Shown here one piece after another: positions 42,824 to 52,408 of a stretch of DNA of 64,000 bases. The translations under genes and the position numbers were made by a program. This DNA comes from Rossellomorea sp. y25 (lineage in GTDB: Bacteria; Bacillota; Bacilli; Bacillales; Bacillaceae_B). Under the pieces are notes generated by a model, which was given only the letters and a program-made list of their open reading frames with translations, had not been told where the DNA came from and made no database searches. Position 1 is the first letter of the stretch. Every line of letters starts with the position of its first letter. Where the stretch lies: the NCBI RefSeq assembly GCF_038049935.1, contig NZ_CP145886.1:4517501-4581500 (forward strand), written 5' to 3'.

Positions 42824-45800
42824 GCGTGTACTTTCCTTTCCGTTACCATAAGTGGTATTTGAATTTTTGTTTCTTTACCGTTTTCTACATAATAACCAAA
42901 CCCTGGTTGGATTTCGGCTTCTCTTCGATCGTAGCTGAGCGTGAACAAGGTTTGTTCGGATTTCTTCATTAACACTAGAGCTTGTCGAATCTGTTTCATC
43001 TCAACTGTTAAAGCATCATATCCCTTAGTTAATTCGCTGTTATTTCCGGAAACAATCATGCAGAAGCCTAAATGGCTATAATTTTTCATACTTTTAACGA
43101 TTCTGTCTTGAAGCAATGCATCCAGATTCTGCAGGAACCTTCCATATCCATCAACCATGAGGAAGACAGGCGAGAAGGATGGAAGTGAACTTCCCTTTTG
43201 TATGGACAGGTTATATTGCTCTTCTCTTAAACTAAATAATTCTTCTACACGGGTAAGCCACATTGTGATATGTTCTTTGTTTTCCATATAGACAACATTT
43301 TCTTCTTTCATCAAGTGGGATAATCCCCTGTCGATGGAATCGAATATCGCTATATGTTCACTATCCTGCAATAACGCTGTATTGGCTAAAACCTTCAGTA
43401 CGTTCGTTTTTCCTTTTTGGGCCTGTCCCAATACCAGACAATGCTTTGTCTTCTTGAAGTTTACATACACGGGCTTAACTAGTTCTTCATCTAAGCCAAC
43501 CGGTAGCAGTCCTTCTTTTCTTCCTGAATCGGTATACTGGGTAAAGTTGACCATCGTCAACTCTGTCGGCAGCATAGGCACTGGATCTGGTGACATTGAT
43601 CCCTTATACTTTTCCTTCAATAAATGAATTTCTTCTTTTAGAAGGTTCAACTGCTCATAATCGTCCTTCCCTTCGGTTGGAAGGAATACTTGAGAAAAGA
43701 AAGCTGTATCCTTCTTAACAATCGCTCTGCCTGGAATGGCTTCCGGGGTAAAAGGCAATCGTCCAAGCATCGTGTATGCCTCTGAGCTATCCATCAAATA
43801 GTGGACGATTTTGGTTTTAAGGTTATTCATTAAAGATTGTCGGACAGAATTAACGCGGGTCGCTGTAAAGTACATGTACACTCCCAATGACTGTCCGTCC
43901 CTTGCAAACTGATTAATTTGCGCTTCAAGTTCTTGCATCTCTTCCTTAACCAGATCAAAATTGTCGATGGTTACAAAAAGGAGAGGCAGCTTTTCTTCAC
44001 TGATGGTGTTATACATCTTTATTGAACTTACTTCTTTCTTTTGGAAAAGTTGTTTTCTGCGAGCTAATTCATCATCCAATATGGAAATGAATTTCTCGAT
44101 TTTCCTTTCTTCGTCTATCAGGAAGTAGTCTGCAGTATGTGGAAGCTGCTTTAAAGGCAGTAAGCCACCGTTTCCAAAGTCGAGAAGATAATAATGAACT
44201 TCCTCAGGTGTAAACTGAGTGGCCATCCCCATCAATAAGGTAATAAGCGTTTGGGTCTTCCCATATCCCGAAGAACCAAAGACACCGACATTCCCGTCCT
44301 CAACCACCTCATAATGGTACGGAGTCTGACTCTGTTTCTCAGGTTCATCAATCATAGAAAGTAAGATCTTATTCTCCTCTCTCTGGGCAAATGATGTACG
44401 GTACAAACGATTAGCCAGAGGAGGGAGCCATGGACTGGAAAGCTTTATCACATTCATTTGTTTCTGTAACTCTTCAATTCGATCGACAACAGCGTCAATT
44501 TCACTGATCAATTCCTTCTGATTGCTTGGATTAGTCGATACTTCCGATAAAGGAATCAACCCCAGATCCGTCACAATCGCCACTTCATCCTCTGATTCAA
44601 AGGATTCCTCCTGATAAGGAGCTCCACTCCAGGCTGATTGAAACAGGTCATACACCTCATTATTTCCCACCTGTAAATATCCTCTTCCTGTTACAGTCAA
44701 CGAGGCTGCATCCCCATTCTTAAGGATTTCACGACTGTCCTCCGTATTCTGAACTTTCAGGGCGACTCGGAAACGGGCATTACTCCATATCTGATTATCA
44801 ATGACTCCTCCAGGCTTCTGAGTTGCCAGGATAAGATGAACTCCCAGGCTTCGACCGATACGGGCCGCACTTACAAGTTCTTTAATGAATTCTGGCTCTT
44901 CACTCTTAAGTTCAGCAAACTCATCTGATATTAAGAATAAATGAGGAAGAGGCTCTTCCGTTTTTCCTTGCTTGTAAAGGCGTGTGTAGTCGTTGATATG
45001 ATTCACTTCGTAACGATCGAATAGGCGCTGCCTGCGCTTCAACTCACTCTTGATGGAAGCAAGGGCTCTCGTACTGAAATTCTTACTTCCTTCAATATTC
45101 GTTATCGTTCCTAATAAATGTGGGATACTCTTAAATGGCTGAGCCATTCCTCCACCCTTGTAGTCAATTAATAAGAAGGCTACTTCGTGAGGATGGAAAT
45201 GAACCGCTAAAGAAAGAATATACGTTTGTAAAAACTCGCTCTTCCCTGAACCGGTTGTTCCGGCAAGTAGTCCATGGGGTCCATGAGCCTTTTCATGCAA
45301 ATTCAGCTCGACGATATCTTCCTTTCCTTTCAAACCAACGGGAACAGCTAACGATTTAGCCGATTCTCTGGATAGCCAGTTCTCTTGAATAGGCAGCTGA
45401 TCAACATCTCTCACTCGAAGCATATCCAGAAAGGAAACACTTGAAGGAATCGAGTTTGTCATACCGATTTGATGATTAAGCGTCTTCAAGGTTCTTGCAT
45501 ACTGCTCATTGCCTTCATGCTTGTATTCATCCATTTCGAATGGAATCTTAACCGCTTTTTTATTCTGAATCAGAATGTCCCCTTGCTTGTCATTGATATA
45601 ACGGACGAGGGTATGAATATTATCAGACAAGCTCTCCTTCGCTTCTGCAGCGAAAATGACGGACATTTCCAAGTGAGAATACTCACCTTCAAGGTATTGC
45701 AGAATCACATGGTCGGAGATCAACTGATGGTTTGTAATGATAAAAACGTAATGTGGTGAAAAACGCACTTTATCTGAGTCCTCTTCGATATCTCTTTCCC

Positions 45801-47286
45801 GAAGGACCTCGTAAATGGAAGAAAGGATTTGATCCCTGGTTTTCTCGTTATAAATGAATCCTTTAGCAAATGACTGAGGTAATTGAAAGTGTGGCAACCA
45901 CTTCATCCACTCCCAGTCCTCATACTCTTCCTCATGAAAAATATAGACGAACCTGACATCATGGTAACTATGAAAGAAAGCCAATTGCCCGATTAGCTGG
46001 TGAATCTCATTTTTATAGACGGATTCCTTACCGATTAACCCAATGGCCCCTTTATGTAGATCAGCTGTTACAGGTAAGTGATCAATCTCACGATAGACCA
46101 TCTCTAACTTCTGGGACTCCTCTAATAACTCATCCATTTCACGGTTCGACATATCGGAAGAATTCACTGAAATACTGTAGCTTGCAGGTACTTTCCCACT
46201 TCCTAATCTAAACTGAAGAAAGTCCGGGCTTTCAAGGGTCCTTTCCCAAAGGCGATCGGAAAGCTGATCTGTCAGATACTTCATTCTTTCATAAGCAGGA
46301 AAGTGGAATTGCAGAACGTCTGCCTGTTTCTCGGCAAGCTCCTGAAGTTCTTTTCTCTTACTCTCTAAATAATGAGTGTAGATACGCTTCCTTCGTTCCT
46401 TGGATTTCTTTCTATTGCTCTTATCTTTAAAGAATTGAACGGTGGATGTTACTAAAGTGGTAGTAAACATCACCATTGAGATAATAATGAAAATCCCACG
46501 TGGAATCACGAGTGCTACTATGGCCATGACGATTAGCATCATCAATGGGGGAAGAATGATCAACCACAGACTCCGGTTTGTATCGCTCGATTCCTGACTC
46601 GGAAAGGACAATTGAACCTTTTCATCAGGAAGGTCATAAATCATTCGTGGCGTTCTCCGATAATTCGGGTATTTCTTCTGCATTTCTGAGGTAGGACGTG
46701 TAGATTCCATTAATTCAGTTTGATAGTCATCGATACTATGTATCTCGATTAAATCGTCTTCTAATAGGGTAATAGTTAAAAAAGGAGAAAATAAAATGTC
46801 TCCAACCTCAAGCTCATGTTTTCCAGTAACCAGGTGTCCGTTCAGATAAAGAGACGACGCCTCATCGGCATCCATTACCCATGCACCATCGCCGTTTTTA
46901 TACCAATGGCAGTTTTGAATGGGATCCTTTTTCTTATAATAAATGGTGGCATCGGTTTGTTCAGTAGATATACTGATTTCTTCCTTATGACCGATATAAT
47001 AGATTTTTGACTTTGTTGAAAATGGCGTGACCATCATCTGTAATTCCTTATCACCTGCAAGAAAGGATTCTGTGCGACCTGGTTCAAGAACCCTCACTTC
47101 TTTTCCGTCTTGATAAAGCCTGAAAGCATCGCCGGAATGCTCCACTAGAATGGACTTGGCAGACGGAGGCAACGACAAAATCGTGATCGTATCTTCCAGT
47201 CGCGGACCTAAAGTGATTTTTTTATTTTCATCTTCAATCATGATCGACTGATAGTAGTGATCGTGAAATAGCCATAGGGCATACAT
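42820..47286 (-). CDS. yukBA: T7SS FtsK/SpoIIIE ATPase EssC (YukBA)
   Basis: 1488 residues, motor of the type VIIb system. Two FHA-like beta domains form the first ~180 residues, two membrane helices lie at about 233-285, and three FtsK-type ATPase domains follow with P-loops GTTGSGKS (about 676), GSSGYGKT (about 1000) and GQAQKGKT (about 1287); the last two lack the canonical acidic signatures, as in homologues. ATG 47286 has GGGGGTGAG. Substrate specificity usually lies in the C-terminal ATPase. Confidence 0.95.
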   Translation of the reverse strand: MYALWLFHDHYYQSIMIEDENKKITLGPRLEDTITILSLPPSAKSILVEHSGDAFRLYQDGKEVRVLEPGRTESFLAGDKELQMMVTPFSTKSKIYYIGHKEEISISTEQTDATIYYKKKDPIQNCHWYKNGDGAWVMDADEASSLYLNGHLVTGKHELEVGDILFSPFLTITLLEDDLIEIHSIDDYQTELMESTRPTSEMQKKYPNYRRTPRMIYDLPDEKVQLSFPSQESSDTNRSLWLIILPPLMMLIVMAIVALVIPRGIFIIISMVMFTTTLVTSTVQFFKDKSNRKKSKERRKRIYTHYLESKRKELQELAEKQADVLQFHFPAYERMKYLTDQLSDRLWERTLESPDFLQFRLGSGKVPASYSISVNSSDMSNREMDELLEESQKLEMVYREIDHLPVTADLHKGAIGLIGKESVYKNEIHQLIGQLAFFHSYHDVRFVYIFHEEEYEDWEWMKWLPHFQLPQSFAKGFIYNEKTRDQILSSIYEVLRERDIEEDSDKVRFSPHYVFIITNHQLISDHVILQYLEGEYSHLEMSVIFAAEAKESLSDNIHTLVRYINDKQGDILIQNKKAVKIPFEMDEYKHEGNEQYARTLKTLNHQIGMTNSIPSSVSFLDMLRVRDVDQLPIQENWLSRESAKSLAVPVGLKGKEDIVELNLHEKAHGPHGLLAGTTGSGKSEFLQTYILSLAVHFHPHEVAFLLIDYKGGGMAQPFKSIPHLLGTITNIEGSKNFSTRALASIKSELKRRQRLFDRYEVNHINDYTRLYKQGKTEEPLPHLFLISDEFAELKSEEPEFIKELVSAARIGRSLGVHLILATQKPGGVIDNQIWSNARFRVALKVQNTEDSREILKNGDAASLTVTGRGYLQVGNNEVYDLFQSAWSGAPYQEESFESEDEVAIVTDLGLIPLSEVSTNPSNQKELISEIDAVVDRIEELQKQMNVIKLSSPWLPPLANRLYRTSFAQREENKILLSMIDEPEKQSQTPYHYEVVEDGNVGVFGSSGYGKTQTLITLLMGMATQFTPEEVHYYLLDFGNGGLLPLKQLPHTADYFLIDEERKIEKFISILDDELARRKQLFQKKEVSSIKMYNTISEEKLPLLFVTIDNFDLVKEEMQELEAQINQFARDGQSLGVYMYFTATRVNSVRQSLMNNLKTKIVHYLMDSSEAYTMLGRLPFTPEAIPGRAIVKKDTAFFSQVFLPTEGKDDYEQLNLLKEEIHLLKEKYKGSMSPDPVPMLPTELTMVNFTQYTDSGRKEGLLPVGLDEELVKPVYVNFKKTKHCLVLGQAQKGKTNVLKVLANTALLQDSEHIAIFDSIDRGLSHLMKEENVVYMENKEHITMWLTRVEELFSLREEQYNLSIQKGSSLPSFSPVFLMVDGYGRFLQNLDALLQDRIVKSMKNYSHLGFCMIVSGNNSELTKGYDALTVEMKQIRQALVLMKKSEQTLFTLSYDRREAEIQPGFGYYVENGKETKIQIPLMVTERKVHA

Positions 47287-47312
47287 ATGCTCACCCCCAG
47301 TTAGTTTGTTAG

Positions 47313-48614
47313 TCAGGATTCTTTCTTATTATCAGCTTCAGCTGGAGACGTGGAATTCTCTCCATCAGTAGCCTCCGGTTTTTGTTCAGGTGTCTTTTTC
47401 TCTTCAGATTGTTGCGGATCATCCGTTGTTTGTGCCGGTTGAGACGGCTGTTCATTTTCCAATGCTTTCATTTCTTCCTCGTATTCAGATATTTCACTTT
47501 CAATGTCATCTAATTCCTGCTGTCTTTCCTCGCTATCAAGATCTCCGTCTGCCTTGACTTGCTCACGGTACTTTAAAAGTCCAAACAGAATTAAATCCCG
47601 GTCCTCCAAGAACCTGGCTGTTTCCAATGCTTCCTTAGCCTTTCCTCTTCCGATATTGATCCAGTACTCATAATAAAGCGGGTCCGATTGAAGAGAGACG
47701 GTGTTACGTACATTCTCTTTTTGGTCTTCCGTTAAGGATTCGTTAATGATATAGGAGAGTGCAAGTTGATATTGAGTGACCTTCGGGATTTCATCGATCT
47801 CATAAGGCTGAAGCTCTGTTACCACATCACTATATTTATTAAGGAGAAAACTCTCTTGGGCCGCTACTACCCTTTCCTGCTTTGGAAACATAAAGAAAAA
47901 AGAATAAATTGAATAAATAAGTGCTGGTATCAATAGTAATGACACTCCCAGCAGTACATACCGGTTTATCTTCCACTTTTTCTTACTAACAGTCATGAGG
48001 AGGGTATCAGACTTTTTGGCTTCTTTAATATAGCGGTTTAACACTTCTCCGACATCTTCAATGCTTTCGGCTTCTAAGATATCTTTAGTCATTGGTGACA
48101 ATTTTAACGTCTCACTGAATTTAAAGTAATCATCAAACGTATGTTGGCGATCCACAATAGCTGCTACCGTAGCTTTTGTCTGCTTTAACAACAGATCCGC
48201 ATTTTTTTCATATGGCGGCAGGCTCTCCTTAACACCATAATGGATGAAGTGTGGAGTCAATCCTTGGTCAAACACAATATTGTCCGGGCAAATAATGAGA
48301 TGCAGGCGCGACAAGGTATGATTTCGTACATTTTGTACCAGTTGATAGGCAGACATCAACCGTTCCTTCTCATTCGCCTTTAATTGGGGATAAAAAGAGA
48401 AGGAGTCAGGTATGGTATTCACGATGCATAATTCATCATTTTCCATCGTGATTTCTTTTTGTATGGCCGGGTTAATGTTCTTCAGAAAGTGAATTTCCGC
48501 TATTTCGTCCAACTTGATCTTTTCTTTTTGAAAGATCAAAGTCATTCTTTTTTCTTTTCTATGTACAACGGCTTCCAGCTTTTCTTGTAGGTATGATCCA
48601 CTTTTTTGTGTCAT
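47313..48614 (-). CDS. yukC: T7SS pseudokinase EssB (YukC)
   Basis: 433 residues: a cytoplasmic pseudokinase-like domain (about 1-215), one membrane helix (about 223-245, VLLGVSLLLIPALIYSIYSF), a helical extracytoplasmic domain and an acidic, Pro/Gln-rich tail. YukC/EssB is a core dimeric subunit. ATG 48614 has AAGGAG. The long charged tail is more extended than the typical end and may vary between strains. Confidence 0.92.
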   Translation of the reverse strand: MTQKSGSYLQEKLEAVVHRKEKRMTLIFQKEKIKLDEIAEIHFLKNINPAIQKEITMENDELCIVNTIPDSFSFYPQLKANEKERLMSAYQLVQNVRNHTLSRLHLIICPDNIVFDQGLTPHFIHYGVKESLPPYEKNADLLLKQTKATVAAIVDRQHTFDDYFKFSETLKLSPMTKDILEAESIEDVGEVLNRYIKEAKKSDTLLMTVSKKKWKINRYVLLGVSLLLIPALIYSIYSFFFMFPKQERVVAAQESFLLNKYSDVVTELQPYEIDEIPKVTQYQLALSYIINESLTEDQKENVRNTVSLQSDPLYYEYWINIGRGKAKEALETARFLEDRDLILFGLLKYREQVKADGDLDSEERQQELDDIESEISEYEEEMKALENEQPSQPAQTTDDPQQSEEKKTPEQKPEATDGENSTSPAEADNKKES

Positions 48615-48628
48615 TCCATTGGTCTCCT

Positions 48629-48868
48629 TTATAAAATTTCAATTCGATCTCCAGAATGAATTCCTGCATCAATCAACCGTGTGTGACCAGGAATCACTTG
48701 TCTTCTATTCACAATTCGAATCCAATAGCCTTCTCTAGGTTCAGCTGTAAGCTTCTGTGACTGCCACACAAGTTCAATCAGTTTTTTTACGGTATGATAG
48801 TTTGATAACCTGAGATCAAAGCACTTATTATCATATCGCTCTAAATCAATGGTGATTTCAATATACAT
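48629..48868 (-). CDS. yukD: T7SS ubiquitin-like protein EsaB (YukD)
   Basis: 79 residues from ATG 48868 (MYIEITIDLERY), the exact length of B. subtilis YukD; GAGGTGA precedes it. A longer reading from 48901 would start inside the upstream hairpin. Beta-grasp ubiquitin fold, ending GDRIEIL. It is a cytoplasmic component needed for secretion. Confidence 0.9.
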   Translation of the reverse strand: MYIEITIDLERYDNKCFDLRLSNYHTVKKLIELVWQSQKLTAEPREGYWIRIVNRRQVIPGHTRLIDAGIHSGDRIEIL

Positions 48869-48889
48869 GTCCGGGTTCACCTCATAAGG

Positions 48890-48920
48890 AAGGAGCGCCA
48901 CATAATGATAAGCGCTCCTT
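48890..48920 (-). repeat. Hairpin between yukE and yukD
   Basis: AAGGAGCGC (48890-48898) and GCGCTCCTT (48912-48920) are perfect 9-bp arms around a 13-nt loop, without a good T-run. It may act as an RNA stabiliser or processing site, allowing more yukE than downstream product. Confidence 0.6.
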
Positions 48921-48946
48921 CATGTTTAAAATGGATGGGGATATAC

Positions 48947-49240
48947 TTATCCACGAATTTGATTGGCAATTTGAGCATCTGCATCTTCAAGAGACTTAGC
49001 AGTGCTAGTCAATTGCATTGAGATGTCTTCAAGCAGCTGCTGCATTTGCAGGAATGAAGGACGCAGTGTTTGATATTGCTCAGCAAACGCACGGCTTGAT
49101 TCCCCTTCCCACATACCTTCCAATTCTGAAATCATATTATCCAGGCGTGAGATTTGTTCTCCGACCTGGCTGCTTTCGCCAGTGTAACGGTTAGACATAC
49201 TAATCAATTCAGCTGGGGTAACACGAATAATTCCTGACAT
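48947..49240 (-). CDS. yukE: WXG100 secreted protein EsxA (YukE)
   Basis: 97 residues, two helices around W44-E45-G46, the WXG motif, with the C-terminal YxxxD/E-like export signal region at the end (SLEDADAQIAN). Forms dimers that are exported by the type VIIb system and drive secretion. ATG 49240 has GGGAGAGG. It leads the operon, as in B. subtilis. Confidence 0.95.
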   Translation of the reverse strand: MSGIIRVTPAELISMSNRYTGESSQVGEQISRLDNMISELEGMWEGESSRAFAEQYQTLRPSFLQMQQLLEDISMQLTSTAKSLEDADAQIANQIRG

Positions 49241-49855
49241 GTAATTCCTCTCCCTTAAATGAAATTGTTGGTGGTAATCATCTATATCAAATCAGAGTAC
49301 CCAAATAAGAAGCAAACCTATGACATTATGTAACTCTTTTCTTGAAGATATGAGAATTTTTCCTGTTTTTTACAAATGTTCACACACTTCCAATATCATA
49401 CTATTATAAATATCTATATAAACACAATTTTTACAGAAAAAAGAAAACTATATAACTACAGGAATATATTGAATTGGGTCAATTGGTATAAAGTAACTCC
49501 TTCTCCATTAGGTCGATAGAACGAAGCAGATTCCGTCACATACCCTTGTCCGTACATGAGTCAACAGTCGTTATGAAAAAGTGATGGAGGTATTCAACAT
49601 TACGATTATTAGTAATAATTACTTACTATATATCCTAATTTTTACTTTCATAAACCAATTTCTTGCTTTTGAAAATGATATAGACAAGTTCCATAATAAC
49701 GGTTAACCCGTTTTCACAAGATGTCTAAGTTTTGGCCAGCCTCTGATAGGAGACTTTGTGTTTCTCTCCCGGCTCTTTCATGCTTTCGGCTTCTGGCAAA
49801 CAATCTCTTTTTCCTATACAATTTATGTAAATAGTAAGATAGCGTGGTGACTTAA
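49241..49855. other. Gene-free region between T7SS operon and Bce-type module
   Basis: 615 bp. It must hold the yukE promoter on the minus strand (no clear sigma-A match seen) and the promoter of the response regulator on the plus strand. A TTTGGCCAG/CTGGCAAA inversion (about 49733-49801) precedes the regulator start, with CTCTTTTTCC after it, which could be an attenuator. No gene is supported. Confidence 0.4.
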
Positions 49856-50545
49856 ATGTTCAAATTATTACTTATCGAAGATGATTCAACCCTTTTTAAC
49901 GAGATCAAGGATCGGCTTACCCAATGGTCCTATGATGTACATGGAATCACGGATTTCAACAAAGTGATGCAAGAGTTCTCTGAGGTTAAGCCCGATCTCG
50001 TGATCATTGATATTCAATTACCTAAGTTTGACGGCTTCCACTGGTGCCGGATGATCCGGTCTCATTCGAATGTGCCGATACTGTTCCTGTCATCCAGGGA
50101 TCATCCAACTGATATGGTGATGTCCATGCAGCTTGGGGCAGATGACTTCATACAGAAGCCTTTTCACTTCGATGTGCTGGTTGCAAAGGTACAGGCGACT
50201 CTTCGAAGGGTGTACAACTACAATACCGACCTGATCAGCTTGAAGACGTGGTGCGGGGCTACCGTGGATTATGAACGCAACACGGTGTCGAATGAGAAGG
50301 GTTCCATCGAATTGACTAAAAATGAAATGTTTATTCTGAAACTCCTTATTGAACAGAAGAATAAGATTGTAAGCAGAGATAACTTGATTAACAGCTTGTG
50401 GGATGATAAACGTTTTATCAGCGATAACACGTTAACTGTCAATGTGAATCGTCTTCGAAAGCGCCTCGAAGAAATCGGGCTGGGTGGATTTATCGAAACC
50501 AAAGTCGGCCAGGGGTATATGGCTTTTGAAGAGGAAACCGTATGA
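49856..50545 (+). CDS. OmpR-type response regulator (BceR-like)
   Basis: 229 residues. The receiver domain has D9/D10, phosphoacceptor D52 in LVIIDIQLPKFDG and K101 in IQKPF; a winged-helix DNA-binding domain (about 130-225) ends GQGYMAF. It is of the BceR group, which controls peptide antibiotic ABC transporters. The start ATG 49856 has only a weak GGTGA. It overlaps the kinase gene by 4 bp. Confidence 0.9.
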   Translation: MFKLLLIEDDSTLFNEIKDRLTQWSYDVHGITDFNKVMQEFSEVKPDLVIIDIQLPKFDGFHWCRMIRSHSNVPILFLSSRDHPTDMVMSMQLGADDFIQKPFHFDVLVAKVQATLRRVYNYNTDLISLKTWCGATVDYERNTVSNEKGSIELTKNEMFILKLLIEQKNKIVSRDNLINSLWDDKRFISDNTLTVNVNRLRKRLEEIGLGGFIETKVGQGYMAFEEETV

Positions 50546-51546
50546 TTTTTACATATTTATGGGAAAGAAAAAGCTGGATTCTTTTTTTCTTGACTCTTCA
50601 GCTATTATTTATCTTTGTCGCTTATATTGATACAGCGATTCCACTACAGCCAATCCTGTATATGATCTTTTTATCCACTCTATTTTTTATTTGTTTCATT
50701 ATTGTTCGCTATCACAAGGAAACGAGTTTCTATAGACGTTTAAACGATTGGGATCACAACCTCAATATTACTGGGGTGGGCGTACCTGAAACTCCATTTG
50801 AAGAAATTGTTTCGGATGCTCTAAACACACAAGCGAACCTCCTAAGACATGCCGCTTCCAAGAACAAGATGATGTTTGAACAGGAAAAAGATGAACTCCT
50901 ATCTTGGATTCATGAAGTGAAAACTCCTTTAACTGCCATGCATTTAATGATAGAACGAATGGGAAACGAACCGTTAAAAGCTCCATTAAAGTACGAATGG
51001 CTGCGTATCCATCTCCTTTTGGATCAACAATTACATCATAAGCGCATGGCTTTTATGGAAAATGATCTTTATATTGAGAAAACCGATCTCGAAACAGTGA
51101 TTTTCCAGGAAATTAAAATGTTACAATCCTGGTGCATACAGAAAGGAATTGGATTTGATATTCGATTGGAAACAAAAGAAGTGCTAAGTGATGCCAAGTG
51201 GCTTGCCTTTATGATCAGGCAGCTCCTGACCAATGCTGTGAAATATAGCACAAGTGAAGATATAATCATTAAAAGCGGGCAACAGGATGATAATACGACG
51301 CTCACGTTTCAGGATTTTGGCAGGGGAATTGACCCAAAGGACTTGCCGAGGATTTTTGACAAAGGATTTACATCTACGACCGATCACAATGATCATGCAT
51401 CCACAGGCATGGGCTTATATTTAACCAAAAAAGTCTCGGGGCAATTGCTGATTTCCATAAGTGTAGAGTCCAAAAGGGGTGAAGGAACCAAGGTAACCCT
51501 CACCTTTCCAAAGAAAAATGATTTCGTCCATCTTACCGGCGTGTGA
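50542..51546 (+). CDS. Intramembrane-sensing histidine kinase (BceS-like)
   Basis: 334 residues. Two membrane helices at about 11-30 and 37-55 with hardly any loop, the hallmark of Bce-type kinases that sense through their transporter. H-box SWIHEVKTPLTAMH has H124; the ATPase domain contains FQDFGRGIDPKDLPRIFDKG and GMGLYLTKKV. Overlaps the response regulator gene. The stop codon lies within the predicted operator of the transporter promoter. Confidence 0.9.
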   Translation: MIFTYLWERKSWILFFLTLQLLFIFVAYIDTAIPLQPILYMIFLSTLFFICFIIVRYHKETSFYRRLNDWDHNLNITGVGVPETPFEEIVSDALNTQANLLRHAASKNKMMFEQEKDELLSWIHEVKTPLTAMHLMIERMGNEPLKAPLKYEWLRIHLLLDQQLHHKRMAFMENDLYIEKTDLETVIFQEIKMLQSWCIQKGIGFDIRLETKEVLSDAKWLAFMIRQLLTNAVKYSTSEDIIIKSGQQDDNTTLTFQDFGRGIDPKDLPRIFDKGFTSTTDHNDHASTGMGLYLTKKVSGQLLISISVESKRGEGTKVTLTFPKKNDFVHLTGV

Positions 51547-51557
51547 CAATAATGTCA
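51544..51557. promoter_or_regulatory. BceR-type operator
   Basis: TGACAATAATGTCA fits the TNACA-N4-TGTNA inverted repeat bound by BceR-like regulators. A TATAAT at 51611-51616 follows without a good -35, as expected for an activated promoter of the ABC transporter genes. Confidence 0.7.
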
Positions 51558-51646
51558 CATGCTTTTCTGTTTTGTTCGGATAATAAAAGGAAAAGAATCT
51601 TCCTGCTTTTTATAATGAGAGTATCAAATCAAAGGAGTTTTTCACG

Positions 51647-52408
51647 ATGACGATATTAGAAGCAACAAAACTTCATAAAAGCTACGGCAATAAATTCAAT
51701 AAACAGGAAGTCTTAAAGGGAATCGACCTGTCGATCCAAAAAGGAGAATTCGTCAGTATCATGGGGGCATCGGGTTCGGGGAAAACCACTCTCTTAAACG
51801 TCCTTTCCTCCATCGACAAAGTGAGCGAAGGTTCGATTAAAATTGAAAGCAATGAAATGACGATGATGAAAGAGAAGCAGCTCGCCGAGTTCCGAAAGAA
51901 TCACCTTGGCTTTATCTTTCAGGATTACAACCTGCTCGACACATTGACAGTGAAAGAGAACATTCTTCTGCCTTTATCCATCACCAAGACACCTAAAAAG
52001 GAAGCCGATCAGAAATTCAATGATCTTGCTTCGGAGCTTGGGATTCTAGAATTAAAAGATAAGTACCCGAACGAAATTTCAGGCGGACAAAAACAACGTA
52101 CATCAGCAGCTCGGGCATTCATCCATGAACCAAGCATCATTTTTGCCGACGAGCCAACAGGTGCACTCGACTCAAAGTCAGCCTCTGATCTTTTGAACAA
52201 GCTGAGTGAGTTAAATCAAAAGCTGAAAGCCACGATCGTCATGGTCACACATGATCCCGTTGCAGCCAGCTACTGCAGCCGGGTCATCTTTATCAAGGAT
52301 GGGCAGATCTATACACAATTAACGAAAGGCGAGCAGCAAAGACAGCACTTCTTCAAGGACATCATGAAAACCCAAGGGGTGCTTGGCGGGGTGCAAAATG
52401 AACATTAA
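51647..52408 (+). CDS. BceA-type ABC transporter ATPase
   Basis: 253 residues. Walker [10 protein letters not shown] (about 39-47), Q-loop [11 protein letters not shown], signature [13 protein letters not shown] and Walker [14 protein letters not shown]. MacB/LolD-like group that pairs with FtsX-type permeases. Preceded by AAAGGAG. Its last 11 bp overlap the permease start. Removes or inactivates cell-wall-active peptides in Bce systems. Confidence 0.92.
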   Translation: MTILEATKLHKSYGNKFNKQEVLKGIDLSIQKGEFVSIMGASGSGKTTLLNVLSSIDKVSEGSIKIESNEMTMMKEKQLAEFRKNHLGFIFQDYNLLDTLTVKENILLPLSITKTPKKEADQKFNDLASELGILELKDKYPNEISGGQKQRTSAARAFIHEPSIIFADEPTGALDSKSASDLLNKLSELNQKLKATIVMVTHDPVAASYCSRVIFIKDGQIYTQLTKGEQQRQHFFKDIMKTQGVLGGVQNEH

